Notes: generated by a model from the letters alone, not told the origin. DNA of 7,852 nucleotides from Oscillospiraceae bacterium (GCA_902772625.1 CACYBP010000148.1:1-7852), one strand, 5' to 3'. Positions 1 to 6,159 are shown, counted from the first letter of the stretch. Numbers and translations are program-made.

Positions 1-890
1 ACGAAGACGCGGTTGCAGTAAAGCTTGACCTCGCCCTCCAGATTGCCCATCTCGTCCCGGAGCTTCGGGAAATACAGGATCCCCTGCAGCCGGAAGGGGT
101 AGTCGATATTCAGATGGATCCAGAAAAGTGGGTCGGCCGCGTCGGCGAAGACCGCGTGGTAGAATTCTTTGTACTCGTCCTCAGTGACGTCCTGAGGCTT
201 TTTGGTCCAGAGGGGTTCCTTTTCGTTGATGGGATGCTTCTCCATACCCTCCTTGTCCTCCGAGGTGGTCAGGGTCAGGGGGTAGGGCAGGAAGCGGAAG
301 TACTTATCGAGGACCGAGCGGATCACGTACCGGTCGAGATACTCTTTTCCGTCCTCGGAAAGGTGGAGGGTGACCTTGGTGCCCCGGGCCGTGCGGTCGG
401 ATTCGGCCATTTCATACCCGGTGCTGCCGTCGCTTTCCCAATACACCGCCTCCGCGCCTTCCTGATAGGACAGGGTGTCGATGGTCACCTTGTCGGAGAC
501 CATGAAGGCCGAATAGAAGCCCAGACCGAAGTGGCCGATGATCTGCGCGCCCTCGGCGCTGTCTTTATACTTTTCCAGAAAGTCGCGCGCGCCGGAGAAG
601 GCGATCTGGTTGATATACTTTTTCACCTCGTCGGAGGTCATGCCGATGCCGTTGTCCTCAAAGCTCAGGGTGCCCGCCTCTTTGTCGGCGTGGACCGTGA
701 CGGCGAAGGTCTCGCCCTCCTTAAGCTCGGCCTCGCCGATGCCGCAGAGGCCCTTGAATTTGGAGATGGCGTCGGAGCAGTTGGACACCAGCTCGCGCAC
801 GAAAATGTCCTTTTCGGAATAGAGCCACTTTTTGATGATGGGGAAAATATCCTCGGTGCTGATGGAAATGGAACCTTTTTCTTCGATCAC
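1..890 (-). CDS. htpG: Molecular chaperone HtpG (bacterial Hsp90), N-terminal part, cut by window edge
   Basis: ATP-driven cytosolic dimeric chaperone that remodels client proteins together with the DnaK system. The 296 visible codons cover the GHKL ATPase domain (about residues 1-215) and the start of the middle domain (from about 227, LWTKKP). Seen motifs: RELVSNCSDA at 32-41, with the catalytic Glu33 and Mg/ATP-site Asn37; DNGIGM at 79-84, with the adenine-contacting Asp79; the glycine-rich lid motif GHFGLGFYS at 119-127; and GTKVTLHL at 170-177. The family is usually 600-650 residues, so about half is missing beyond position 1. The start is a GTG: an in-frame TGA lies three codons upstream, and no ATG is available before the conserved region. 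The gene follows argS on the same strand after 34 bases with no obvious promoter of its own, so it is probably the last visible gene of the ddl cluster. Identity is very secure; cotranscription is inferred. Confidence 0.96.
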   Translation of the reverse strand, partial: MIEEKGSISISTEDIFPIIKKWLYSEKDIFVRELVSNCSDAISKFKGLCGIGEAELKEGETFAVTVHADKEAGTLSFEDNGIGMTSDEVKKYINQIAFSGARDFLEKYKDSAEGAQIIGHFGLGFYSAFMVSDKVTIDTLSYQEGAEAVYWESDGSTGYEMAESDRTARGTKVTLHLSEDGKEYLDRYVIRSVLDKYFRFLPYPLTLTTSEDKEGMEKHPINEKEPLWTKKPQDVTEDEYKEFYHAVFADAADPLFWIHLNIDYPFRLQGILYFPKLRDEMGNLEGEVKLYCNRVF

Positions 891-893
891 GGG

Positions 894-907
894 GGATCAG
901 ATCCTTT
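894..907 (-). promoter_or_regulatory. htpG ribosome binding site inside a small quasi-palindrome
   Basis: On the minus strand an AAAGGA Shine-Dalgarno (902-907) precedes the GTG start by about 11 bases, longer than the 6-9 seen for the other genes here. Its GGA is part of the quasi-palindrome GGATCTGATCC (894-904), which could fold as a 4-bp stem with a 3-base loop and hide the site. Long spacing, a GTG start and possible masking together predict weak or conditional initiation. The palindrome is seen; the regulatory meaning is inference. Confidence 0.45.
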
Positions 908-924
908 CTTTGGTTGATGCTTAT

Positions 925-2631
925 TTACATGCGCTCGGGGGCGGAGACCTTGAGAAGGCCCAGGACGTTTTTCAGAACGCTCCGGGTGTCCTCGCAAAGC
1001 TGCATCCGCGCCAGAGCCAGGGGGCGTTCGGCCTCCCGGATGCGGTGGGCGTTGTAGAAGGTGTGGAAGAGGGAGGCGGTGTCGGTGAGATACTTGGTCA
1101 TGCGCGCGGGTTCGAAATCCCTGACCGCCACACGGATCTCCTCGGGAAGGCGCGCCAGCTTTTTGATCAGCGCGGTCTCCTCGGGAGAGGTGAGAAGCGC
1201 ATAATCGATCTCCTGACCTTCGGTCTCAAAGCCCTCGGAGCGGAGACGCGCCAGAAGCGAGCAGATCCGGGCGTGGGCGTACTGCACGTAATAGACCGGA
1301 TTGTCGCTTTCCTGCTTCACCGCCAGAGCCAGATCGAAATCCAGGTGGGTGTCCACGTTCTTGGAGTTGAAGATGAACCGGGCGGCGTCCACCGGGATCT
1401 CGTCCAGAAGGGTGGAAAGGGTGATCAGCTTTCCGGTGCGCTTGCTCATGCGCACGGCCTCGCCGTTCTCCTTCAATTCCACCAGCTGGTAGAGCATGAA
1501 TTTCAGATGATCGGGATCGACGCCGATGGCCTGCATGCCCGATTTGAACCGGCGCACGTGACCGTGGTGGTCGGCGCCCCATACGTCGATACAGGTGTCG
1601 AACTTCCGCTTCTCGAATTTGTTGCGGTGGTAAGCCAGATCCACGGCGTAATAGGTGTAAAAGCCGTTGGCCTTGACGATGACCTCGTCCTTCTCACCGC
1701 CGAAATCGGTGGTGCGGAGCCACTTGGCACCGTCCTTTTCGTAGATATAGCCGCCCTTTTCCATCAGAGCCACCGTCTCGGCCACGTAACCGGAATCGTG
1801 CAGCTCGGATTCGGGGAACCAGCAGTCGTATTCCACCTGGTACCGGGCCATGTCGCGCTTCATCTGGGCGATGTTCTTTTCCAGTCCGTATTCGGTCAGG
1901 GCCTTCCGGCGCTCCTCAGAGGAGGTTTCGAGATACTTGTCGCCGTATTTTTCGGCGAACTCCACCGCAAGATCGGTGATATAGGAGCCCTGATACCCGT
2001 CCTCGGGGAAAGCCACGGCGTCCTCGCCCTTGTAATGCTGGATATACCGGGCTTCCAGGGATTCGGCGAACTTCGCCACCTGGTTGCCCGCGTCGTTCAC
2101 GTAGAATTCGCGCCATACGTCGTAGCCCGCGCGCTCCAGAAGCGACGCCAGCGTGTCGCCCAGAACGCCGCCGCGGGCGTTGCCGAGGTGCATGGGGCCG
2201 GTGGGGTTGGCTGAAACGAATTCCACCATCACCCGCTCGCCGTTGCCGATGGAAAGCGAGCCGTAGGTCTCGCCCGCCTTTTCGATGCTCCGGAGCACCG
2301 CGCCGTAAAAGCCTTCGCCGAAGGTCACGTTGATGAAGCCGGGACCGGCCACCGACACCTCTTTGAAGCAGGTGCCGGAAAGCTCCATCCGGCGCGTGAT
2401 CTCCTCGGCGATCTTCCGGGGGGAAGAGCGCATGGGCTTTGCCAGGATCAGGGCGAAGGTGGAGGAAAGGTCGCCGTTGCGGGAGTCGTTGGGCTCCTCG
2501 CAGGGCGGCTCGGGAAGCGCGGCCTCGGGAAGCGCGCCTTCCTCGATGGCCTTGAGGCAGGCCGCCTTCACAAGAGAGGCAAGCTCGTTTTTCGCGTATT
2601 CGTAAGGGTTTTTGAGAAGGGGATAGTCCAT
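925..2631 (-). CDS. argS: Arginyl-tRNA synthetase (class I)
   Basis: Attaches L-arginine to tRNA-Arg with ATP in the cytosol. The 568 residues match the usual bacterial length (about 550-580). Order of domains: N-terminal additional (tRNA D-loop-binding) domain at about 1-115; Rossmann catalytic core with the HIGH motif as HLGN at 148-151 (within ANPTGPMHLGNARGG); the WGADHHGHV signature at 351-359; the KMSKS-equivalent MSKRTGK at 395-401; and an all-helical DALR anticodon-binding domain from about 443 (DNPVYYVQYAHAR) to the end. The ATG start has a GGAGGA Shine-Dalgarno at 2641-2646, 9 bases upstream, just after the stop of the preceding DUF1934 gene (gap 16 bases). No key residue is missing. 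The ywiB-argS adjacency is a known Firmicutes arrangement, in agreement with the context here. Confidence 0.98.
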   Translation of the reverse strand: MDYPLLKNPYEYAKNELASLVKAACLKAIEEGALPEAALPEPPCEEPNDSRNGDLSSTFALILAKPMRSSPRKIAEEITRRMELSGTCFKEVSVAGPGFINVTFGEGFYGAVLRSIEKAGETYGSLSIGNGERVMVEFVSANPTGPMHLGNARGGVLGDTLASLLERAGYDVWREFYVNDAGNQVAKFAESLEARYIQHYKGEDAVAFPEDGYQGSYITDLAVEFAEKYGDKYLETSSEERRKALTEYGLEKNIAQMKRDMARYQVEYDCWFPESELHDSGYVAETVALMEKGGYIYEKDGAKWLRTTDFGGEKDEVIVKANGFYTYYAVDLAYHRNKFEKRKFDTCIDVWGADHHGHVRRFKSGMQAIGVDPDHLKFMLYQLVELKENGEAVRMSKRTGKLITLSTLLDEIPVDAARFIFNSKNVDTHLDFDLALAVKQESDNPVYYVQYAHARICSLLARLRSEGFETEGQEIDYALLTSPEETALIKKLARLPEEIRVAVRDFEPARMTKYLTDTASLFHTFYNAHRIREAERPLALARMQLCEDTRSVLKNVLGLLKVSAPERM

Positions 2632-2647
2632 ATAGAAAAGTCCTCCG

Positions 2648-3073
2648 TCAGATGATCGGTTTTACCAGAACGTCCAGCTCGTTGCTTCCGCTGGGGGTGT
2701 GATCCACCTCCACCGAATAGCCCACGTGGATCCGGCCGCCCGCGTCGTTCAGGGCCACCTCCACCTCGTAGGGGTCGATGCCCACCACGATGCTGCCGAA
2801 TTCTGTGTTGTAATATGAATGCTGCTTTTTGCCCTTCACAAAGGACATGTAGGATTCCACCGCGCCGACGCGCTTCATGGCCACCGAGCGGGAGTTGGCC
2901 ACGATGGTGGTCCGGGTGCCGGACATGCCGGTGATATCGCTTTCCTCGTATTCGATCTTGTAGGCCTGTCCGCGGCGGGAATAGCGGCCTTCGGTGGCGA
3001 ACTGCACGTTTTCCGGGCCGTTTTCGCCGCCGTGAATACCGGAGATGGTGACGAGTGCTTTGATCGGTTCCAT
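2648..3073 (-). CDS. ywiB: DUF1934 / YwiB-like calycin-fold beta-barrel protein
   Basis: A small (141-residue) cytosolic protein with no signal peptide or membrane segment. It is rich in alternating beta-strand patterns (for example AYKIEYEESDITGMSGTRTT around 37-56 and SIVVGIDPYEVEVAL near 94-108), as expected for the single-domain DUF1934 family, whose fold resembles calycin/lipocalin barrels. No catalytic motif is visible and the biochemical function of the family is not established. Assignment rests on length, the characteristic central region ending in a short-strand Gly-rich turn, and position immediately upstream of argS, as in Bacillus subtilis ywiB-argS. The ATG has a GAGGA Shine-Dalgarno (3080-3084) that overlaps the murI stop codon, with a 9-base gap to murI, so translational coupling to murI is likely. 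I recognise the family but infer no activity. Confidence 0.82.
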   Translation of the reverse strand: MEPIKALVTISGIHGGENGPENVQFATEGRYSRRGQAYKIEYEESDITGMSGTRTTIVANSRSVAMKRVGAVESYMSFVKGKKQHSYYNTEFGSIVVGIDPYEVEVALNDAGGRIHVGYSVEVDHTPSGSNELDVLVKPII

Positions 3074-3082
3074 ATTGAGTCC

Positions 3083-3904
3083 TCAATGCGCCGTGAATTT
3101 TTCTGAAAGGTCTATTTTGACGGTCCTCCCGGCGATCTCGCTGCCGAGGAACATGGAGCCCACGGCGGCAAAGCCCTCGGGAAAGTCGGTGACAAAGAAG
3201 GAAACGCCGGGATCGCGCCCGTCCGAAAGGGCGTCCGCGTTTTCAAGCGAGGTCTTGACCTCCTCCACCGCGGCGGCTCCCGCGTCGATCAGGGTCACCC
3301 CGCTTCCCATTTCCGCGGCAATGATCCCTCGGATGATGGGGTAGTGGGTGCAGCCGAGGATCAGAACGTCTACCCCCGCGTCGCGGATGGGGGCGAGATA
3401 CTCCCGCACCACGGTCTCGCATACCACGTCGCCCGGATGGATGCGCCCGGCCTCGATCAGGGGGACCAGGAGCGGGGTGGCGCGGCTGACGACCTCGGCT
3501 GAGGGGAGAAGGGAGGAGATGATCTTTTCGTAAAGCCCGCTCCGGATGGAGCTTGCGGTGGCGATCAGCCCGATCCTCCCGTTTTTCGTGGCGGCCACCG
3601 CCCGACGGGAGGCGGCGTAAAGCACGCCCGACACCGGGATCAGGGGATCCGGGTCGATGGCGTCCAGCACCGTGGAGGCCGTGCCGCAGGCGATCAGGAT
3701 GCGCTTGACCCCCTGGGAGGAGAGAAAGGCGATGTCTTCTCTTGTATAACGGATCAGGGTCTCCCGGGAACGGGTGCCGTAGGGCACGCGCCCGGTGTCG
3801 CCGAAGTAAAGGATCCTTTCGCCGGGCAGCACCCGCACCAGCTCCTTCACCGCGGTCAATCCGCCGAGTCCGGAATCGAACACGCCGATGGGACGGTTAT
3901 CCAT
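3083..3904 (-). CDS. murI: Glutamate racemase
   Basis: Cofactor-independent interconversion of L- and D-glutamate; the D-Glu is used by MurD for the peptidoglycan stem peptide. The 273 residues fit the family (about 255-285). Two pseudo-symmetric alpha/beta domains carry the paired catalytic cysteines: Cys73 in ACGTAS (72-77) and Cys185 in GCTHYP (184-189), with His187 as the usual helper. The N-terminal IGVFDSGLGGL (6-16) holds Asp10-Ser11, the YFGDTGRVPYG segment follows at 33-43, and Glu151 lies in PLIEAG. The residue after Cys73 is Gly, whereas most characterised enzymes have Asn (ACNTA). The ATG is preceded by GGAGG with a 6-base spacer, and the gene begins 12 bases after ddl. The neighbouring Ddl also handles D-amino acids for the wall, supporting the biosynthetic role. 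Identity is secure. Confidence 0.97.
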   Translation of the reverse strand: MDNRPIGVFDSGLGGLTAVKELVRVLPGERILYFGDTGRVPYGTRSRETLIRYTREDIAFLSSQGVKRILIACGTASTVLDAIDPDPLIPVSGVLYAASRRAVAATKNGRIGLIATASSIRSGLYEKIISSLLPSAEVVSRATPLLVPLIEAGRIHPGDVVCETVVREYLAPIRDAGVDVLILGCTHYPIIRGIIAAEMGSGVTLIDAGAAAVEEVKTSLENADALSDGRDPGVSFFVTDFPEGFAAVGSMFLGSEIAGRTVKIDLSEKFTAH

Positions 3905-3916
3905 GTCTTCCCTCCG

Positions 3917-4996
3917 TCAGGCCTTCGCCGGGCCGTGCTCCTTCAGAGCCAGGGCCACCAGACGGTCCACCAGCTCTCCGTAGGGAACGCCGGCGGCGTC
4001 GAAAAGCTTGGAATACATGCTGATATCGGTGAAGCCGGGAAGGGTATTGATCTCGTTGAAGACCACCTCGCCGTCTTTCTCCCGGAGGAAGAAGTCCACC
4101 CGGGAAAGCCCGCGCCCGTCCAGAGCCTGGAAGATGCGGACGGCGGTGGCGCGGATCTTGTCCGAGACGCCCGCGGGCAGCTCTGCCGGGATCACCAGAG
4201 TCGACGCGGCGTTGTTGTATTTCGCGTCGTAAGAATAGAACTCCTCGGCCGGAAGGACCTCGCCCACCACGGCGGCGACCGGCTCCTCGTTGCCGAGCAC
4301 CGCGGTCTCCAGCTCGCGGCCGACGATCGTTTCCTCCAGAACGATCTTCCGGTCGTGCCGGAAGGCCAGGGCGACGGCGGCTTCAAGATCCCCGCGGTTC
4401 TTCGCTTTGGAAATGCCCACCGAGCTTCCGGCGTTGGCGGGCTTCACGAAGATCGGATAGCCGAGCTTCGCTTCGGCCTCTGCGAGAAAGCCTTCGGGAT
4501 CCTTCGCGAATTCGTAATGGCGGAAGACCAGATATTCCGCCTGGGTGACGCCGATGCTCCGGGCGACGAGCTTAGTAAAGCTCTTGTCCATGCCCACGGC
4601 GCTTGCAAGCACACCGCAGCCCACGTAGGGGATGCCGGAGAGATCGAAAAGCCCCTGGATCGTGCCGTCCTCGCCGTTCTTGCCGTGGAGCACCGGGAAG
4701 ATGCAGTCAAGCTCCCGGATCCCGGGGTCGCCGCCCAGGACCATCACGCCCTTCACGGTCCTGTCAGGCAGGATCGAGCAGGGAAGATTCCCGGGGTCCT
4801 TTTCCCACTCGCCGGTCTTCATGGCGTCGGCGGAGCCGGGATACAAAAGCCAGCGGCCGTCCCTGGTGATGCCGATCTTGGTGATCTCGTATTTGTCGGG
4901 CGAAAGATGCGAAAGAACCGACGCCGCGGAAACGCAGGAAACCTCGTGCTCCGAGGACGCGCCGCCGAAAACGACGCAGATCCGGGTTTTCATCAT
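3917..4996 (-). CDS. ddl: D-alanine--D-alanine ligase
   Basis: Joins two D-Ala with ATP to give the terminal dipeptide of the peptidoglycan precursor (cytosolic, upstream of MurF). The 359 residues carry an ATP-grasp enzyme: N-terminal VVFGGASSEHEVS (8-20) with Glu16; HGKNGEDG (104-111); FVKPANAGSSVGISK (183-197) for ATP binding; the omega-loop segment EEFYSYDAKY (251-260); SRVDFF (298-303), supplying Arg299 and a Mg-ligand Asp301; and NEINTLPGFT (314-323). A Tyr in the FYSY omega-loop segment and the absence of a VanA/VanB-like loop argue for D-Ala-D-Ala rather than D-Ala-D-Lac formation. The first ATG of a Met-Met start is chosen: GGAGG at 5006-5010 is 9 bases upstream, but the second Met (12-base spacing) cannot be excluded. 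It is the first gene of the minus-strand cluster. Confidence 0.97.
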   Translation of the reverse strand: MMKTRICVVFGGASSEHEVSCVSAASVLSHLSPDKYEITKIGITRDGRWLLYPGSADAMKTGEWEKDPGNLPCSILPDRTVKGVMVLGGDPGIRELDCIFPVLHGKNGEDGTIQGLFDLSGIPYVGCGVLASAVGMDKSFTKLVARSIGVTQAEYLVFRHYEFAKDPEGFLAEAEAKLGYPIFVKPANAGSSVGISKAKNRGDLEAAVALAFRHDRKIVLEETIVGRELETAVLGNEEPVAAVVGEVLPAEEFYSYDAKYNNAASTLVIPAELPAGVSDKIRATAVRIFQALDGRGLSRVDFFLREKDGEVVFNEINTLPGFTDISMYSKLFDAAGVPYGELVDRLVALALKEHGPAKA

Positions 4997-5033
4997 GCCG
5001 TCATGCCTCCGAATTTCAAACTTGTCATCAGGG

Positions 5034-5056
5034 GGAGGGGCGGGAACCGCCCCTCC
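5034..5056 (-). promoter_or_regulatory. GC-rich stem-loop at predicted 5' end of the ddl cluster mRNA
   Basis: A perfect 10-bp inverted repeat (5034-5043 with 5047-5056) with a 3-base loop starts about four bases after the transcription start predicted from the ddl promoter. There is no T-run on either side in either direction, so it does not look like an intrinsic terminator. It lies more than 20 bases from the ddl Shine-Dalgarno, so it should not block it directly. A role in mRNA 5'-end stability, or protein binding, is possible but inferred. Confidence 0.6.
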
Positions 5057-5066
5057 GCAAATTATA

Positions 5067-5096
5067 AGTATACCATATTTGGGGGTGTTATTTCAA
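5067..5096 (-). promoter_or_regulatory. Sigma-A-type promoter for ddl-murI-ywiB-argS-htpG
   Basis: On the minus strand: -35 TTGAAA at 5091-5096, an 18-base spacer, and -10 TATACT at 5067-5072 preceded by TGG, an extended -10 element. A second TATAAT follows immediately downstream of TATACT. Predicted transcription start is near 5060, giving a leader of about 65 bases. It begins 25 bases after the stop of the upstream isomerase gene. This is the only strong promoter I find for the five-gene cluster. Confidence 0.72.
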
Positions 5097-5121
5097 GTGC
5101 CGGAACGCTGTTTTTCGGTAT

Positions 5122-5910
5122 TTATCCGACCCCGGAAAAGCTCCGGAGGAGCCTGACCGACGCCCTTAGATCCCCGAGGAAATCAGCCCGGCTGTTGTCC
5201 TGGTCCACCACCTGATAAAGGCCGCGGGAAAGCGCAAAGTCAAAGGGCCCCTTCGGGTCCACCGTCCCCCTGCCCAGGGCGACGTTCACCGGGTCGGAAG
5301 AAAGCGACGAAACGTCCTTGTGGTGGATCGAACGCACGTATTCCCGGTTCCTTTCCAGAAAAGGCATGACCTCCTCGCCGCCGCAGGCCACCCAGCCGGT
5401 GTCCACCTGCGCGCCGAGAAAGCCGTCGGAAGCGCGGAGAAGATATTCGTAAGCCGAGATCCCGCCGGTCTTTTCCCGGATCTCCGGGGCGTTGTTGTGG
5501 AGCCAGAGCGAGAGCCCCGCCTCCCGGAGCGCCTTTCCCGCCTTTCGCGTCTTTTTTGCAAGGGAGTCGAGCCTTTCCCGGGAAAGATCCCCCGAAAGCC
5601 CGGTCACGAAGCTTTGAAAGCCGTATTCCTCCGAAAGCCGGACGCACGCCGGCACGGCTCTTTCAAGATCCGCCGTGAAAAGATGACAGGAAAGAAGCGA
5701 AAGCCCCGCTTTCTTTGCCCGCTCCGCGTGGGAAGGCAGCTCCGAAAGCTCCCAGGCGAAGGGAAGCTCTTCTCCGTCCACCCGGACGCAGGGCTCCAGA
5801 GCGTCGAAGCCGGCTTCGGCGAGCGACGCGAGCCAGAGGTCGGGATCCTCTTTGTAAAGACGCGTGCTCCCGTAAAGCTGCACGCCGATCAAAGTCTTCT
5901 GCGTATGCAT
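5122..5910 (-). CDS. Sugar phosphate isomerase/epimerase, AP-endonuclease-2-like TIM barrel
   Basis: A 262-residue cytosolic protein of the xylose isomerase-like TIM-barrel superfamily (metal-dependent ketose/aldose isomerases and epimerases, IolE/IolI-like). Seen landmarks: IGVQLYGSTRLY at 8-19 (first strand), GFDALEP with Glu39, SCHLF with His76, LHNNAPEI at 137-144 (the family's HNHxxEF position, keeping Glu143), VDTGW at 169-173 with Asp170, IHHKDV at 195-200 with His196/197, LGRGTVD at 212-218, and VVDQDNS at 234-240. The last motif is usually VEQD, so an Asp replaces the common metal-ligand Glu. Length is normal (250-290). The start is the ATG at 5910, with GGAGG 6 bases upstream; the open frame continues to 6159, but that extension is low-complexity Arg/Pro-rich and crosses the promoter. 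Substrate unknown; a role in sugar or inositol catabolism is only a guess. Confidence 0.85.
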   Translation of the reverse strand: MHTQKTLIGVQLYGSTRLYKEDPDLWLASLAEAGFDALEPCVRVDGEELPFAWELSELPSHAERAKKAGLSLLSCHLFTADLERAVPACVRLSEEYGFQSFVTGLSGDLSRERLDSLAKKTRKAGKALREAGLSLWLHNNAPEIREKTGGISAYEYLLRASDGFLGAQVDTGWVACGGEEVMPFLERNREYVRSIHHKDVSSLSSDPVNVALGRGTVDPKGPFDFALSRGLYQVVDQDNSRADFLGDLRASVRLLRSFSGVG

Positions 5911-5916
5911 AGAAGT

Positions 5917-5921
5917 CCTCC
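5917..5921 (-). promoter_or_regulatory. Ribosome binding site that fixes the isomerase start
   Basis: GGAGG on the minus strand with a 6-base spacer to the ATG at 5910. The upstream in-frame Met codons have no comparable site and lie before the conserved first beta strand, so this site supports the shorter 262-residue protein. Confidence 0.85.
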
Positions 5922-5928
5922 CGCGTCT

Positions 5929-5964
5929 CCGGAGAGGAGCGGCAGGGCGCTTTTCGCTCTCCGG
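5929..5964 (-). promoter_or_regulatory. Leader stem-loop of the isomerase mRNA
   Basis: CCGGAGAG (5929-5936) and CTCTCCGG (5957-5964) form an 8-bp stem around a 20-base loop that may contain a further short GCG/CGC stem. It occupies most of the leader between the predicted transcription start (about 5970) and the Shine-Dalgarno at 5917-5921. No T-run follows, so it is not an evident terminator. No known riboswitch class is recognised. Confidence 0.55.
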
Positions 5965-5976
5965 CTGTTTTCCAAA

Positions 5977-6005
5977 AGGATACCATAAAGCGGGGAAAAA
6001 AGCAA
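5977..6005 (-). promoter_or_regulatory. Candidate promoter for the isomerase gene
   Basis: On the minus strand: -35 TTGCTT (6000-6005), a 17-base spacer, and -10 TATCCT (5977-5982) preceded by TGG as an extended -10. Each hexamer matches only four of six consensus positions, but spacing and the TGN element support it. Predicted leader is about 60 bases. Confidence 0.5.
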
Positions 6006-6009
6006 TCGT

Positions 6010-6033
6010 TTTCCCGCGCCGGGCGGCGGGAAA
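6010..6033. repeat. Inverted repeat upstream of the isomerase -35
   Basis: TTTCCCGC (6010-6017) and GCGGGAAA (6026-6033) form an 8-bp perfect inverted repeat with an 8-base spacer. It ends five bases upstream of the isomerase -35 hexamer, a position suited to a regulator site. A T-run exists about 10 bases past it on the minus strand, but no gene upstream on that strand would need terminating. Function inferred only. Confidence 0.5.
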
Positions 6034-6039
6034 GACCGC

Positions 6040-6061
6040 GCCGGAATCCGCGCGTTCCGGC
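6040..6061. repeat. Second inverted repeat in the divergent region
   Basis: GCCGGAA (6040-6046) and TTCCGGC (6055-6061) form a 7-bp perfect inverted repeat with an 8-base spacer, the same spacer length as the adjacent repeat at 6010-6033 but a different half-site sequence. It could be a protein site or simply a GC-rich hairpin. Confidence 0.45.
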
Positions 6062-6145
6062 CGCGCTTGACCGGGATAAGGGAATCGTTCTTTTTTGCCA
6101 AAAGAGAAGGGGAGAGCGGGGGAATGGCGGCGGAAATCGGGCATT

Positions 6146-6159
6146 TTGACTATTGTCAA
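6146..6159. promoter_or_regulatory. Operator-like palindrome TTGAC-N4-GTCAA in the oadA promoter
   Basis: TTGACTATTGTCAA is a 5+5 perfect inverted repeat with a 4-base centre. Its geometry matches CRP/FNR-superfamily sites (FNR consensus TTGAT-N4-ATCAA), differing by one base per half-site. It contains or overlaps both possible -35 hexamers of the oadA promoter, so a bound protein would be expected to block polymerase. The inverted repeat is seen; the regulator family is a guess and no regulator gene lies in the window. Confidence 0.45.

Noticed and set aside
114..2214. Long plus-strand open frames (267 and 460 codons) opposite htpG and argS
   Set aside because: They lie antisense to unmistakable conserved genes; their His/Gly/Val/Leu-rich translations are what reverse-complemented GC-rich codons give, and they lack ribosome binding sites and family motifs.
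3917..4996. Vancomycin-resistance-type D-Ala-D-Lac ligase
   Set aside because: The omega-loop region keeps the FYSYDAKY pattern of D-Ala-D-Ala enzymes, and no van regulatory, vanH or vanX genes are nearby.
5034..5056. Reading the 10-bp hairpin as an intrinsic terminator of the isomerase gene
   Set aside because: No T-run follows on either strand, and it lies downstream of the ddl promoter.
3935..5215. A 426-codon plus-strand open frame opposite ddl
   Set aside because: It is the antisense shadow of ddl and runs through the ddl promoter and hairpin; no protein-like composition.
5911..6159. N-terminal extension of the isomerase frame by 83 codons
   Set aside because: The extension is Arg/Pro-rich, crosses the likely promoter and leader hairpin, and a perfect Shine-Dalgarno precedes the internal ATG that begins the conserved first beta strand.
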